DNA from: [Enterobacter] lignolyticus SCF1
Lineage (GTDB): Bacteria > Pseudomonadota > Gammaproteobacteria > Enterobacterales > Enterobacteriaceae
Length of the DNA: 64,000 nt
Assembly: GCF_000164865.1 (NCBI RefSeq)
Contig: NC_014618.1
Coordinates: 2,790,001 to 2,854,000 of the forward strand
Direction: 5' to 3'
Shown here: piece by piece, positions 35,259 to 45,109 of the stretch
How the letters are laid out: every line of letters starts with the position of its first letter
Position numbering within the stretch: position 1 is the first letter of the stretch
Notes under the pieces: model-generated
What the model saw: only the letters and a program-made list of their open reading frames with translations
Database searches by the model: none
Told to the model about the DNA's origin: nothing
Position numbers and translations under genes: made by a program

Positions 35259-36503
35259 TTACTGGCCGCTCAGCACCCTCGCAGGGTCGATACGGCTGGC
35301 GCGGCGGGCAGGATACCAGCTTGCCAGCAGGCTCAACGCCAGTGCTGTGACCAGCACATAAATAACATCCAGCCAGTGCAGTTCGGACGGCAGGAAGTCA
35401 ATAAAATAGATATCACCCGACAGGAACTGATGGCCAATCAGGTGCTCAATGCCTTTGATAATCGGGGTGAGCTGCAGCGCGCAGATAACGCCAATCACCA
35501 CGCCGCACAGGCTGCCGAACAGCCCGGCCAGCAGTCCGTACCAGACGAAAATCGCGCGGATGAGGCCATCTTTCGCCCCCAGCGTACGCAGCACCGCGAT
35601 GTCGCCGCTCTTGTCCTTCACCGCCATCACCAGCGTGGAGACGATATTGAAGCAGGCAACGCCGATCACCAGCACCATCGCCAGATACATAATGGCACGG
35701 ATCATCTGGATATCACGATACATATAGCCATAGGTCCCGATCCAGCTTTTGATATAGACGTAGCTGTTGGTCACTTCCCCGGCATCGCGGACCAGCTTAT
35801 TGGCGTTAAACACGTCGTTCACTTTGATGGCGATACCGGTCACGCTGCTGCCCATGTCCAGATACTGCTGGGCGTCCGCCATCGGGATCATCGCAAAGCT
35901 GTGATCGAGCTGGCCGCTGAGCTGCAAAATCCCGGCGACATGCAGACGCACGCGTTTTGGCTGCAGCAGCTGATGCTCCGCGTCAGAGTTCGGGATCATG
36001 ATAGAGACCCAGTCGCCCTGCTTAACCTTCAGCGCATCGGCAACGCCCTTGCCCAGAATGATCTGCTGCCCGCCGGCTTTAAAATCGGCCCAGGCGTTGT
36101 TCTGCACGTATTTCGGCAGCGCGCTGAGCTGCATCTCCTCAACCGGATCAACGCCCTTGACCTGAATCGCGCGCAGGTTGCTGCCGCTCTCAATCAGCCC
36201 GGTAAAGTTGATGTACGGCGCGGCGGCGGCAATGCCTTTCACCTTCTGCACCTTCGCCAGCGCGTCGCGCCAGTTGTTCCACGGCTGATGGACCGGCTCA
36301 ATCTCGCCGTGCGGCACCACCGCCAGAATACGGTTATTCAGCTCACGTTCGAAGCCGTTCATCGCGCTAAGGCCGACGATCAGTACCGCAACGCCGAGCG
36401 CGATCCCCACGGTCGAGATCACGGAAATCAGCGACACCATGCCGCCGCGCCGCCGCCCGCGGCTAAAACGCAGGCCGATCAGCAAAGATAACGGAGAAGC
36501 CAT
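35259..36503 (-). CDS. lolE: Lipoprotein-releasing ABC transporter permease LolE
   Basis: A 414-residue inner-membrane protein with one N-terminal helix (about 22-45, ISVISTVGIALGVAVLIVGL), a large periplasmic domain and three C-terminal helices, the MacB-like topology. It starts SPLSLLIGLRFSRGRRR. With LolC and LolD it extracts outer-membrane lipoproteins and hands them to LolA. It follows lolD without a gap (shared base at 36503) and is the last lol gene before nagK. Confidence 0.97.
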   Translation of the reverse strand: MASPLSLLIGLRFSRGRRRGGMVSLISVISTVGIALGVAVLIVGLSAMNGFERELNNRILAVVPHGEIEPVHQPWNNWRDALAKVQKVKGIAAAAPYINFTGLIESGSNLRAIQVKGVDPVEEMQLSALPKYVQNNAWADFKAGGQQIILGKGVADALKVKQGDWVSIMIPNSDAEHQLLQPKRVRLHVAGILQLSGQLDHSFAMIPMADAQQYLDMGSSVTGIAIKVNDVFNANKLVRDAGEVTNSYVYIKSWIGTYGYMYRDIQMIRAIMYLAMVLVIGVACFNIVSTLVMAVKDKSGDIAVLRTLGAKDGLIRAIFVWYGLLAGLFGSLCGVVIGVICALQLTPIIKGIEHLIGHQFLSGDIYFIDFLPSELHWLDVIYVLVTALALSLLASWYPARRASRIDPARVLSGQ

Positions 36504-37204
36504 TAATCAGCCCCCATCAGGGTCATATCTGCGCTCAGGTGGCCATCGCGCATCTCCAGCTGGCGGTTCATGCGCTTCGCCAGCTGCAGGTCATGGGTCA
36601 CGACCAGGAACGCGGTGCCCTGCTGCGAATTCAGCTCGCCGAGGAGCTGGAAAATGCTGTCAGCATTGCGGGCGTCAAGGTTGCCGGTCGGCTCATCGGC
36701 CAGCACCAGACGCGGGTTATTGACCAGCGCACGGGCAATCGCCACGCGCTGCCGTTCGCCGCCGGAGAGCTCCGACGGACGGTGGCTGCGGCGGTGGTCA
36801 AGCCCGACTGCGTTGAGCATCGCCCTGGCGCGCGCCTGAATTTCGCTGGCCTTCTTTTTGCCGATCAGCAGCGGCATCGCCACGTTTTCCTCGGCGGTAA
36901 AATCCGGCAGCAGATGGTGGAACTGATAGATAAAGCCCAGCTCGCGGTTGCGTAATTCGGCTTTCGCCGCCAGCGACATCGCGCTCAGCGCTTTGCCGCT
37001 AAAGATAACGTCGCCGGAGGTCGGCGTATCCAGCCCACCCAGCAGATGCAGCAGCGTACTTTTGCCGGAGCCGGAGCTGCCGACGATCGCCATCATCTCG
37101 CCTTCATCAATGCTGAAACTGACGTTGTGCAGCACGTCGGTCTGCACGTTGCCTTCCTGATAGCGTTTGCACAGGTTGTCGCATTGCAACAGGATCTTAT
37201 TCAT
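36503..37204 (-). CDS. lolD: Lipoprotein-releasing ABC transporter ATPase LolD
   Basis: A 233-residue ABC ATPase. Walker A is GSSGSGKSTLLHLLGG, the LolD-specific segment is ELGFIYQFHHLLPDFTAEEN, the signature is SELSGGERQRVAIARA, and Walker B is LVLADEPTGNLDARN. It drives LolC-LolE to release lipoproteins. The start MNKILLQCDNLCKRYQ at 37204 fits E. coli LolD and overlaps the lolC stop by eight bases; the longer frame lies within lolC. Confidence 0.97.
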   Translation of the reverse strand: MNKILLQCDNLCKRYQEGNVQTDVLHNVSFSIDEGEMMAIVGSSGSGKSTLLHLLGGLDTPTSGDVIFSGKALSAMSLAAKAELRNRELGFIYQFHHLLPDFTAEENVAMPLLIGKKKASEIQARARAMLNAVGLDHRRSHRPSELSGGERQRVAIARALVNNPRLVLADEPTGNLDARNADSIFQLLGELNSQQGTAFLVVTHDLQLAKRMNRQLEMRDGHLSADMTLMGAD

Positions 37205-38396
37205 AACGTAAAGCCTCAGCGGGTTGGGTGGCGGCAGCGCGCCATGAAGGATAAAGCGTAGAAAGCAGCGCCAGCAGCATCGCCACCAGCGCGATAACGA
37301 CCACCTGCAGCGGCTCGATAGCCACCGGCAGCGCGCCGCCATCAATGAAAGCGCCGAGGATCGGCATCAGGTTATTCAGCTGGCTTGCCAGCAGTACGCC
37401 AAGGACAGCCCCCAGCAGCGCGCCAATCACGCCCGCGCTGGCGCCCTGCACCATGAAGACCGCCATGATCTGCCGCGGGGTCAGCCCCTGGGTCTGCAAA
37501 ATGGCGACCTCGCCCTGCTTCTCCATCACCATCAGCCCCAGCGAGGTGATGATGTTAAAAGCGGCGACCGCGACAATCAGGCTCAGCAGCAGCCCCATCA
37601 TATTCTTTTCCATCCGCACGGCCTGGAACAGCTCGCCCTTACGCTCGCGCCAGTCCTGCCATTGAGTGCCCTGCGGCAGCGTCTGCTGGCTCAGGGTATC
37701 CACCTGTAGCGGCTTGTCCAGCCACAGACGCCAGCCGGTAATGTTGCCTGCCGGGTAGCGCATCAGGCGCGAGGCGTCCTGGATATTGACCAGCATCTGG
37801 TAGCCGTCCACTTCGCTGTTGGCGGCAAAGGTGCCGATGACGTTGAACAGGCGCTGGCTCGGAATACGGCCCATCGGCGTAAACTGGCTCGCCGACGGCA
37901 CCATGACGCGGATCTGATCCCCGCGATTAACCCCAAGCTGACCGGCAAGCTGCTCGCCGAGGATCACGTTGTACTGGCCGGCGGCAAGGTCGGTTTGTTT
38001 AATATTGACCAGGTACGGCGTCAGCGGATCGTTCTGCGCCGGGTCGATCCCCAGCATCACGCCGACCGCCACGCTGCGCGCGCTCTGCAGCACCACGTCG
38101 CCGGTCGTCAGCGGCGCGACGCGGTCCACGCCCTGCAGCTTCAGCGCGCTGGCGGGGAGCTGCTGCGGGTTAATCGACCCCTGTTCGGAGCTGATAATGG
38201 CCTGCGGCATCAGCCCCAGGATGTTGTTTTGCAGCTCGCGCTCAAAACCGTTCATGACCGACAGTACGGTCACCAGCGCCATTACGCCAAGCGTAATGCC
38301 GATAGTCGACAGCCAGGAGACAAAGCGACCGAAGCGGTCGGCTGCGCGGCCGCGCATATAGCGCAGGCCAATGAATAGTGCGACAGGTTGGTACAT
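37197..38396 (-). CDS. lolC: Lipoprotein-releasing ABC transporter permease LolC
   Basis: A 399-residue permease with the same topology as LolE: one N-terminal helix, a periplasmic domain that binds LolA, and three C-terminal helices. It starts YQPVALFIGLRYMRGRAADR and includes ITLGVMALVTVLSVMNGFE. It is the first gene of the lolCDE operon. Upstream (38397-38567) is a short divergent promoter region shared with the yjdF-like gene. Confidence 0.97.
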   Translation of the reverse strand: MYQPVALFIGLRYMRGRAADRFGRFVSWLSTIGITLGVMALVTVLSVMNGFERELQNNILGLMPQAIISSEQGSINPQQLPASALKLQGVDRVAPLTTGDVVLQSARSVAVGVMLGIDPAQNDPLTPYLVNIKQTDLAAGQYNVILGEQLAGQLGVNRGDQIRVMVPSASQFTPMGRIPSQRLFNVIGTFAANSEVDGYQMLVNIQDASRLMRYPAGNITGWRLWLDKPLQVDTLSQQTLPQGTQWQDWRERKGELFQAVRMEKNMMGLLLSLIVAVAAFNIITSLGLMVMEKQGEVAILQTQGLTPRQIMAVFMVQGASAGVIGALLGAVLGVLLASQLNNLMPILGAFIDGGALPVAIEPLQVVVIALVAMLLALLSTLYPSWRAAATQPAEALRYE

Positions 38397-38567
38397 GTAA
38401 TCCGTCTGGTTGCTGATAGCAGAAGCACGAGTATATAAGCGAAAGGGGGATGGGTAAATGACTGAACCGTAAGCGCAAGCCTGACAATTCGCCGCGAGGC
38501 GGCGCGAATGTTGAAATTTATGTCGGGGTGGTCAATAGTGACGTTTTCCTCAACGCTTCGCACATTC

Positions 38568-39203
38568 ATGATGAACCGCACCGTTAACCCGCTGATTTTA
38601 CGCTCTGGCGCCCTGCTGCTGGCGCTGTTTCTGGTCTATACCGGCGTGAGCGCCGCTGAAAAAGTGACCTGGCTGATGGAGGTCACCCCAGTGATTATCC
38701 TCGTCCCGCTGCTGCTTTTCACTGCGCAACGCTATCCGCTGACCCCGCTGCTTTATGCGCTGATTTTCTGCCACGCCATCATCCTGATGGTCGGCGGTCA
38801 GTATACCTACGCTAAAGTGCCCATTGGCTTTGACGTGCAGGAATGGTTAAACCTGAGCCGCAACCCGTATGACAAACTGGGCCACTTTTTCCAGGGACTG
38901 GTTCCGGCGCTGGCGGCGCGTGAAATTCTGCTGCGCGGGGGCATCGTGCAGGGCCGCAAAATGCTGGCATTTCTGGTGTGCTGCGTGGCGCTGGCGATCA
39001 GCGCCACCTATGAGCTTATCGAGTGGTGGGCCGCGCTGGCGATGGGGCAAGGCGCAGATGATTTCCTCGGCACCCAGGGCGACCCGTGGGATACGCAATC
39101 GGATATGTTTTGTGCGTTGCTGGGGGCGTTAACGACGGTCATTGCGCTGGCGCGTCCGCACTGTCGTCAGCTGCAACGCTATGGCGCGCTCCCCGCAGTC
39201 TGA
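38568..39203 (+). CDS. YjdF-like membrane protein (DUF2238)
   Basis: A 211-residue protein with about five to six membrane helices. The family core is ILMVGGQYTYAKVPIGF, LSRNPYDKLGHFFQGLVPA, ATYELIEWWAALAMGQGADD and FLGTQGDPWDTQSDMFCALL, which agrees closely with E. coli YjdF. The function is unknown; the conserved His, Glu and Asp residues in the membrane domain suggest an enzyme or metal site, which is inference. It occupies the place between lolC and mfd where E. coli K-12 has ycfT. Two adjacent ATG codons at 38568 and 38571 are both possible. Confidence 0.88.
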   Translation: MMNRTVNPLILRSGALLLALFLVYTGVSAAEKVTWLMEVTPVIILVPLLLFTAQRYPLTPLLYALIFCHAIILMVGGQYTYAKVPIGFDVQEWLNLSRNPYDKLGHFFQGLVPALAAREILLRGGIVQGRKMLAFLVCCVALAISATYELIEWWAALAMGQGADDFLGTQGDPWDTQSDMFCALLGALTTVIALARPHCRQLQRYGALPAV

Positions 39204-39386
39204 TGATTCGCCGGCATGTTTTTGCAGCAGTACCGCAAGCTCAGCCAGCCCAGGCGGCAGAAAATCTCACGCAAACGCCCGGGGCATTTTAAGCGGTTGC
39301 ACTCCCGCCGCCATCACGGATAATAAGTACAGCAAATTTATATTATTACCGTGAAATCACGGCTTTCTGGAGAACGTTCGTCGACT

Positions 39387-42300
39387 ATGCCTGAACAAGC
39401 TCGTTATGCCCTACCGACCAAACCCGGCGAACAGCGCCTGCTGGGCGAGTTAACTGGCGCCGCCTGCGCAACGGAAGTCGCGGAAATCGTCGAGCGCCAC
39501 CGTGGTCCGGTGGTGCTGGTGACGCCAGATATGCAAAATGCCCTGCGGCTGTACGATGAAATCAGGCAGTTTACCGACCAGATGGTGATGAGCCTTGCGG
39601 ACTGGGAAACGCTCCCGTACGACAGTTTTTCCCCGCATCAGGAAATTATCTCCTCGCGTCTGTCGACGCTCTATCAGCTGCCCGCGATGCAGCGCGGCGT
39701 GCTGATTGTTCCGGTTAATACGCTCATGCAGCGGGTCTGCCCGCACAGCTACCTGCACGGCCATGCGCTGGTGATGAAAAAAGGCCAGCGTCTGTCCCGG
39801 GACGCGCTGCGCGCCCAGCTCGACAGCGCCGGATACCGTCATGTCGATCAGGTGATGGAGCACGGCGAATACGCCACCCGCGGCGCGCTGCTGGACCTGT
39901 TCCCGATGGGCAGCGAGCAGCCCTACCGCCTGGACTTTTTCGACGATGAAATCGACAGCCTGCGCCTGTTTGACGCCGATACCCAGCGGACGCTGGAAGA
40001 GGTCGAGGCCATCAACCTGCTGCCGGCCCACGAATTTCCGACCGACAAAACCGCCATCGAGTTGTTCCGCAGCCAGTGGCGCGACAGGTTCGACGTCAAG
40101 CGCGACGCCGAGCATATCTATCAGCAGGTCAGCAAGGGCACCCTGCCGACCGGCATTGAATACTGGCAGCCGCTGTTTTTCAGCGAACCGCTGCCGGCCC
40201 TGTTCAGCTACTTCCCGGCCAATACGCTGATTGTCACCACCGGCGATACCGACGCCAGCGCCGAACGCTTCCAGGCGGACACCCGCGCGCGTTTTGCAAG
40301 CCGCGGCGTGGACCCGATGCGCCCGCTGCTGGAGCCGGAGCTGCTGTGGCTCAAGCGCGATGATCTGTTCAGCGAACTGAAGCACTGGCCGCGTGTGCAG
40401 CTCAAAACCGAGCCGCTAAGCGACAAGGCCGCTCACGTGAATCTGGGCTACCAGACGCTGCCGGACGTGGCGGTGCAGGCGCAGCAGAAAGCGCCGCTCG
40501 ACAGCCTGCGCCGTTTTCTTGAATCCTTTGACGGCCCGGTGATTTTCTCCGTCGAAAGCGAGGGTCGCCGTGAGTCGCTGGGCGAGCTGCTGTCACGCAT
40601 TAAGCTTGCGCCAAAGCGCATCCAGCGTCTTGACGACGCCAGCGGCAACGGCCGCTATCTGATGATCGGCGCCGCGGAGCACGGGTATATCGATACCCTG
40701 CGCAACCGGGCGCTGGTTTGCGAGAGCGACCTGCTGGGCGAACGCGTCGCCCGCCGGCGCCAGGATACCCGCCGGACCATCAACCCGGATACGCTTATCC
40801 GCAACCTGGCGGAGCTGCACCCGGGCCAGCCGGTAGTGCACCTTGAGCACGGCGTCGGGCGCTACGCCGGGATGACCACGCTGGAAGCGGGCGGCATCAA
40901 AGGCGAGTACCTGATGCTGACCTACGCCAGCGATGCGAAGCTGTACGTACCGGTGTCGTCGCTGCACCTGATCAGCCGCTACGCGGGCGGCGCCGAAGAG
41001 AATGCGCCGTTGCACAAACTGGGCGGCGACGCCTGGGCCCGCGCGCGGCAGAAAGCGGCGGAGAAGGTTCGCGACGTGGCGGCCGAGCTGCTGGATATCT
41101 ATGCCCAGCGCGCGGCGAAAGAGGGCTACGCCTTCCGGCACGATCGGGAACAGTATCAGCTGTTCTGCGACAGCTTCCCGTTTGAAACCACGCCGGACCA
41201 GGCGCAGGCCATTAACGCCGTCCTGAGCGATATGTGCCAGCCGCTGGCCATGGACCGCCTGGTGTGCGGCGATGTCGGCTTCGGCAAAACCGAAGTCGCC
41301 ATGCGCGCCGCCTTCCTCGCGGTGGAGAATAACAAGCAGGTGGCCGTGCTGGTGCCGACCACCCTGCTCGCCCAGCAGCACTACGACAACTTCCGCGACC
41401 GCTTCGCCAACTGGCCGGTGCGCATCGAGATGCTCTCGCGCTTTCGCAGCGCTAAAGAGCAGTCGCTGATCCTGGAGCAGGCGAGCGAAGGCAAAATCGA
41501 TATTCTCATCGGCACCCATAAGCTGCTGCAAAGCGACGTGAAGTGGAAAGATTTAGGCCTGCTTATCGTCGATGAAGAGCACCGCTTCGGCGTGCGCCAC
41601 AAAGAGCGCATCAAGGCGATGCGCGCCGACGTCGATATCCTGACGCTGACCGCCACGCCTATCCCGCGAACCCTGAATATGGCGATGAGCGGAATGCGCG
41701 ACCTGTCGATCATCGCCACGCCGCCGGCGCGTCGCCTGGCGGTAAAAACCTTCGTGCGCGAATACGACAGCCTGGTAGTGCGCGAGGCGATGCTGCGTGA
41801 AATCCTGCGCGGCGGCCAGGTCTATTACCTGTATAACGATGTCGAAAATATCCAGAAAGCGGCGGACCGGCTGGCGGAGCTGGTGCCGGAAGCGCGGATC
41901 GCCATTGGTCACGGGCAGATGCGCGAGCGCGAGCTGGAGCGCGTGATGAACGATTTCCACCACCAGCGCTTTAACGTGCTGGTATGCACCACGATTATCG
42001 AAACCGGTATCGATATCCCGACCGCCAACACCATTATCATCGAGCGGGCGGACCACTTTGGTCTGGCGCAGCTACACCAGCTGCGCGGTCGTGTGGGACG
42101 CTCCCACCACCAGGCCTACGCCTGGCTGCTGACGCCGCACCCGAAAGCGATGACCACCGATGCGCAAAAGCGTCTGGAGGCGATTGCGTCGCTGGAGGAT
42201 TTGGGCGCCGGTTTCGCGCTGGCAACCCACGACCTGGAGATCCGCGGCGCGGGCGAGCTGCTCGGCGAAGACCAGAGCGGTCAGATGGAAACCATCGGTT

Positions 42301-42833
42301 TTTCTCTGTATATGGAGCTGCTGGAAAACGCTGTCGACGCCCTCAAAGCCGGACGCGAGCCGTCGCTTGAGGACCTCACCAGCCAGCAAACCGACGTGGA
42401 GCTGCGGATGCCGTCGCTGCTGCCGGATGACTTTATTCCTGACGTCAACACCCGCCTGTCGTTCTACAAGCGCATCGCCAGCGCGAAGCGCGAACAGGAG
42501 CTGGACGAGATCAAAGTTGAGCTGATCGACCGCTTTGGCCTGCTGCCGGACGCCGCCCGCAATCTGCTGGATATCGCCCGCCTTCGCCAGCAGGCGCAGA
42601 AGCTGGGGATCCGCAAGCTCGAAGGGAATGAGAAAGGCGGCGTCATTGAGTTTGGCGAGAAAAACCATGTCAACCCGGCATGGCTTATCGGCCTGCTGCA
42701 AAAACAGCCTCAGCACTTCCGCCTCGACGGGCCGACGCGGCTCAAGTTCTTTCAGGAGCTCGGCGAGCGGAAAACCCGAATGGACTGGGTGCGTAGCTTC
42801 ATGCAGCAGCTGGAAGAGAACGCTATCGCCTGA
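39387..42833 (+). CDS. mfd: Transcription-repair coupling factor Mfd
   Basis: A 1148-residue SF2 translocase that removes RNA polymerase stalled at DNA damage and recruits UvrA. The UvrB-like domains cover residues 1-350, the RNA polymerase interaction domain about 480-550 (HLEHGVGRYAGM), the RecG-like helicase domains follow (VCGDVGFGKTEVAMRAAF; DEEHRFGVRHKERIK; RGRVGRSHHQAYAWLL), and the C-terminal TRCF domain is from about 990 (PSLLPDDFIPDVNTRLSFYK). The start MPEQARYALPTKPGEQ at 39387 matches E. coli; the upstream in-frame codons are not conserved. The gene is intact and of normal length. Confidence 0.98.
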   Translation: MPEQARYALPTKPGEQRLLGELTGAACATEVAEIVERHRGPVVLVTPDMQNALRLYDEIRQFTDQMVMSLADWETLPYDSFSPHQEIISSRLSTLYQLPAMQRGVLIVPVNTLMQRVCPHSYLHGHALVMKKGQRLSRDALRAQLDSAGYRHVDQVMEHGEYATRGALLDLFPMGSEQPYRLDFFDDEIDSLRLFDADTQRTLEEVEAINLLPAHEFPTDKTAIELFRSQWRDRFDVKRDAEHIYQQVSKGTLPTGIEYWQPLFFSEPLPALFSYFPANTLIVTTGDTDASAERFQADTRARFASRGVDPMRPLLEPELLWLKRDDLFSELKHWPRVQLKTEPLSDKAAHVNLGYQTLPDVAVQAQQKAPLDSLRRFLESFDGPVIFSVESEGRRESLGELLSRIKLAPKRIQRLDDASGNGRYLMIGAAEHGYIDTLRNRALVCESDLLGERVARRRQDTRRTINPDTLIRNLAELHPGQPVVHLEHGVGRYAGMTTLEAGGIKGEYLMLTYASDAKLYVPVSSLHLISRYAGGAEENAPLHKLGGDAWARARQKAAEKVRDVAAELLDIYAQRAAKEGYAFRHDREQYQLFCDSFPFETTPDQAQAINAVLSDMCQPLAMDRLVCGDVGFGKTEVAMRAAFLAVENNKQVAVLVPTTLLAQQHYDNFRDRFANWPVRIEMLSRFRSAKEQSLILEQASEGKIDILIGTHKLLQSDVKWKDLGLLIVDEEHRFGVRHKERIKAMRADVDILTLTATPIPRTLNMAMSGMRDLSIIATPPARRLAVKTFVREYDSLVVREAMLREILRGGQVYYLYNDVENIQKAADRLAELVPEARIAIGHGQMRERELERVMNDFHHQRFNVLVCTTIIETGIDIPTANTIIIERADHFGLAQLHQLRGRVGRSHHQAYAWLLTPHPKAMTTDAQKRLEAIASLEDLGAGFALATHDLEIRGAGELLGEDQSGQMETIGFSLYMELLENAVDALKAGREPSLEDLTSQQTDVELRMPSLLPDDFIPDVNTRLSFYKRIASAKREQELDEIKVELIDRFGLLPDAARNLLDIARLRQQAQKLGIRKLEGNEKGGVIEFGEKNHVNPAWLIGLLQKQPQHFRLDGPTRLKFFQELGERKTRMDWVRSFMQQLEENAIA

Positions 42834-42841
42834 GTCTTCCT

Positions 42842-42869
42842 CCCCCGGCGGCGCTGAGGCCGCCGGGGG
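42842..42869 (+). terminator. mfd terminator hairpin
   Basis: A perfect 11-bp GC stem, CCCCCGGCGGC and GCCGCCGGGGG, with a six-base loop, lies nine bases after the mfd stop. It has no T-run but is very stable. Confidence 0.7.
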
Positions 42870-43020
42870 AGATTTACAAACTCTTTGCAATTCATCGAAA
42901 TATCCCGACATGACGTGACGTCATAATGACCGTTTATTGATACATACGCACAAAATCATTCAAGTTGCATCAAGGCAGCCTGAAGGATGACGTGGACACT
43001 CACGGTGATGGATTTTGGTG

Positions 43021-43986
43021 ATGATAACAACAACGCATTTTTCTCGCTGGCTGGCGCTGTTAGCGCTTGCCGCAACTGTTGCGCTGGCGCTACCGGCGCA
43101 CGCCAATACCTGGCCTCTTCCCTCTGCCGGAAGCCGTCTGGTCGGTGAAAATCGTTTTCATGTGGTCGAGGATGACGGCGGCTCGCTGGAAGCGATTGCC
43201 AAAAAATATAACGTCGGCTTCCTGGCGCTACTGCAGGCGAACCCGGGCGTCGACCCTTATGTACCCCGTGCCGGTAGCGTTCTGACTATTCCGCTGCAAA
43301 CGCTGCTGCCCGACGCGCCGCGTGAAGGCATCGTCATTAACCTGGCGGAGCTGCGCCTCTACTACTACCCACCGGGGCAAAACAGCGTCACGGTGTACCC
43401 CATAGGGATAGGCCAGCTCGGCGGCGATACACTGACCCCGACCATGGTGACCACCGTGTCCGATAAGCGCGCCAATCCCACCTGGACGCCGACGGCCAAC
43501 ATTCGCGCCCGCTACAAAGCCAACGGTATCGAGCTGCCGGCAGTGGTGCCCGCCGGACCAGATAACCCGATGGGCCATCATGCAATTCGTCTGGCGGCCT
43601 ATGGCGGCGTCTATCTGCTGCACGGCACCAATGCGGATTTCGGTATCGGTATGCGCGTCAGCTCCGGTTGCATTCGCCTGCGTGACGGCGATATCGAGAC
43701 GCTGTTTAAACAGGTTTCGCCAGGCACTAAGGTGAATATCATCAATACGCCGATCAAAGCCTCGGTCGAACCCGGCGGCATCCACCTTGTTGAGGTTCAT
43801 CAGCCGCTGTCGCAGCAGATCAACGACGACCCACAGCGTCTGCCTATCGTGCTTAACGCTACCCTGCAGGCGTTCAAAGATGCGCCGCAAACGGACAGCA
43901 CGGTAATGGAAAACGTGATGAAGGTGCGTTCGGGAATGCCGGTCGATGTTACCCGTCTTTATAACGCCAGCGAACAGCCACTGTGA
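43021..43986 (+). CDS. ldtC: L,D-transpeptidase LdtC
   Basis: A 321-residue periplasmic enzyme (YcfS) that attaches Braun lipoprotein to peptidoglycan. A signal peptide ends at ALPAHA (about 28). A LysM domain follows (HVVEDDGGSLEAIAKKYNVG to VLTIPLQ), then the YkuD catalytic domain with HHAIRLAAYGGVYLLHGT and the nucleophilic Cys in FGIGMRVSSGCIRLRDGD. A C-terminal extension follows. Three consecutive starts (TTG 43015, GTG 43018, ATG 43021) are possible; ATG is chosen. It lies downstream of mfd as in E. coli. Confidence 0.96.
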   Translation: MITTTHFSRWLALLALAATVALALPAHANTWPLPSAGSRLVGENRFHVVEDDGGSLEAIAKKYNVGFLALLQANPGVDPYVPRAGSVLTIPLQTLLPDAPREGIVINLAELRLYYYPPGQNSVTVYPIGIGQLGGDTLTPTMVTTVSDKRANPTWTPTANIRARYKANGIELPAVVPAGPDNPMGHHAIRLAAYGGVYLLHGTNADFGIGMRVSSGCIRLRDGDIETLFKQVSPGTKVNIINTPIKASVEPGGIHLVEVHQPLSQQINDDPQRLPIVLNATLQAFKDAPQTDSTVMENVMKVRSGMPVDVTRLYNASEQPL

Positions 43987-43995
43987 TCGCCGAAC

Positions 43996-44028
43996 GTCAT
44001 ACCGTTTCTGCAACTGAAACGGTATGAC
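43996..44028. terminator. Hairpin between ldtC and the fimbrial operon
   Basis: A perfect 13-bp stem, GTCATACCGTTTC and GAAACGGTATGAC, with a seven-base loop lies between the convergent ldtC and fimbrial adhesin genes. It could serve both. Confidence 0.75.
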
Positions 44029-44039
44029 GATGACGATAC

Positions 44040-45104
44040 TCAGGGATAGGTCAGGGTGAAATTAGCGTCCGCATCGGCCTGACCGGCGTTCACCTGAGCC
44101 TCTATCTGAATATAACGCGCTTTGTAGGGAATATTCACAATCCCTTTTGCCACATCATTTGCCACGATATCCGGCGTGATGGGGTTAAATGTGATCGCAT
44201 TCCCTTGTTGGTTTAAAATCTGAATACCCAATCCACTGGCTGAATTTGCCTGACTGGTGAGCTGTAACGCCTGCTGATTTCCTGTAATCGTCTGACCGGT
44301 AAACTGAATGGCTACGTTTGTTCCCTGTTCGCAGTTCAACTCAATATTAAAATCAACCGGTGTTGATGTGGAGTTTATCCCGGTAAAGGTCGTGCGGGCG
44401 TTAATATTACCACCAGGCGTTAAGTTAACCGGAATATCGGGGGTATTGAGATCGCAACTCAACGCAGTGAGATTAATATTGATATTATCAAACCATAACT
44501 CGATTCCCTGAGCCTGATCCCACCAAATTCCACTACCGTTAAACTTTGTTAAATCCGCAACGCCGCTATGTAACGGACCGACCACTCTGATAACCAGTCT
44601 GAAATTACCTTGTTCCGTTTTTCCCGCCACACCGGCACTACTGTATCTCATCGCTTTCATACAGTATTGTTTTGATGGCGTATCGCTGATCGGGTCAAGA
44701 TCGTAATAAATTGCGAGTCCTAACCCTGAGGGGGTTCCATCTGTCAACGGTATATTGAACATACAACCATCCACTTCGCCGGGTACAGAAACAGCCTGGC
44801 CAGGGTCGGTTGGAAAACCTTCATGATAGCTAATATCCCCCGATCCCGTGCAGCTAATTATCCCCGATTCGGTAGTGTGTTTGCTTTGATCATCCAGTAA
44901 CGTACCAAACGCCGTATCTCGCCCTAATGAAGCGTCAGGCACATTATTTAAGAAAGTGGCAGTACCTGGGCTACCAGAAATCGTACAGGTTTGCGCGTAA
45001 CACATACTGAAGGAAGAAAAAAAGATTGCTAAAGCAATTCGTACTAGCCATCTTCCCACTCTCCTGAAAAGACAATCCTGACGATACGCAGTTCTATTAA
45101 TCAT
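44040..45104 (-). CDS. Fimbrial tip adhesin
   Basis: A 354-residue exported protein. After a signal peptide ending near MCYA (about 37) there is an N-terminal lectin-like domain of about 180 residues with several cysteines (CTISGSPGTATF, SGIISCTGSGDISY, DGCMFNIPL). A C-terminal pilin domain follows, from about LSCDLNTPDIPVNLTPGG to ADANFTLTYP, with the terminal beta-strand that pairs with the chaperone. This two-domain design is that of FimH-type tip adhesins. It is the last gene of the operon, five bases after the usher gene. The receptor is unknown. Confidence 0.88.
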   Translation of the reverse strand: MINRTAYRQDCLFRRVGRWLVRIALAIFFSSFSMCYAQTCTISGSPGTATFLNNVPDASLGRDTAFGTLLDDQSKHTTESGIISCTGSGDISYHEGFPTDPGQAVSVPGEVDGCMFNIPLTDGTPSGLGLAIYYDLDPISDTPSKQYCMKAMRYSSAGVAGKTEQGNFRLVIRVVGPLHSGVADLTKFNGSGIWWDQAQGIELWFDNININLTALSCDLNTPDIPVNLTPGGNINARTTFTGINSTSTPVDFNIELNCEQGTNVAIQFTGQTITGNQQALQLTSQANSASGLGIQILNQQGNAITFNPITPDIVANDVAKGIVNIPYKARYIQIEAQVNAGQADADANFTLTYP

Positions 45105-45109
45105 ATATA

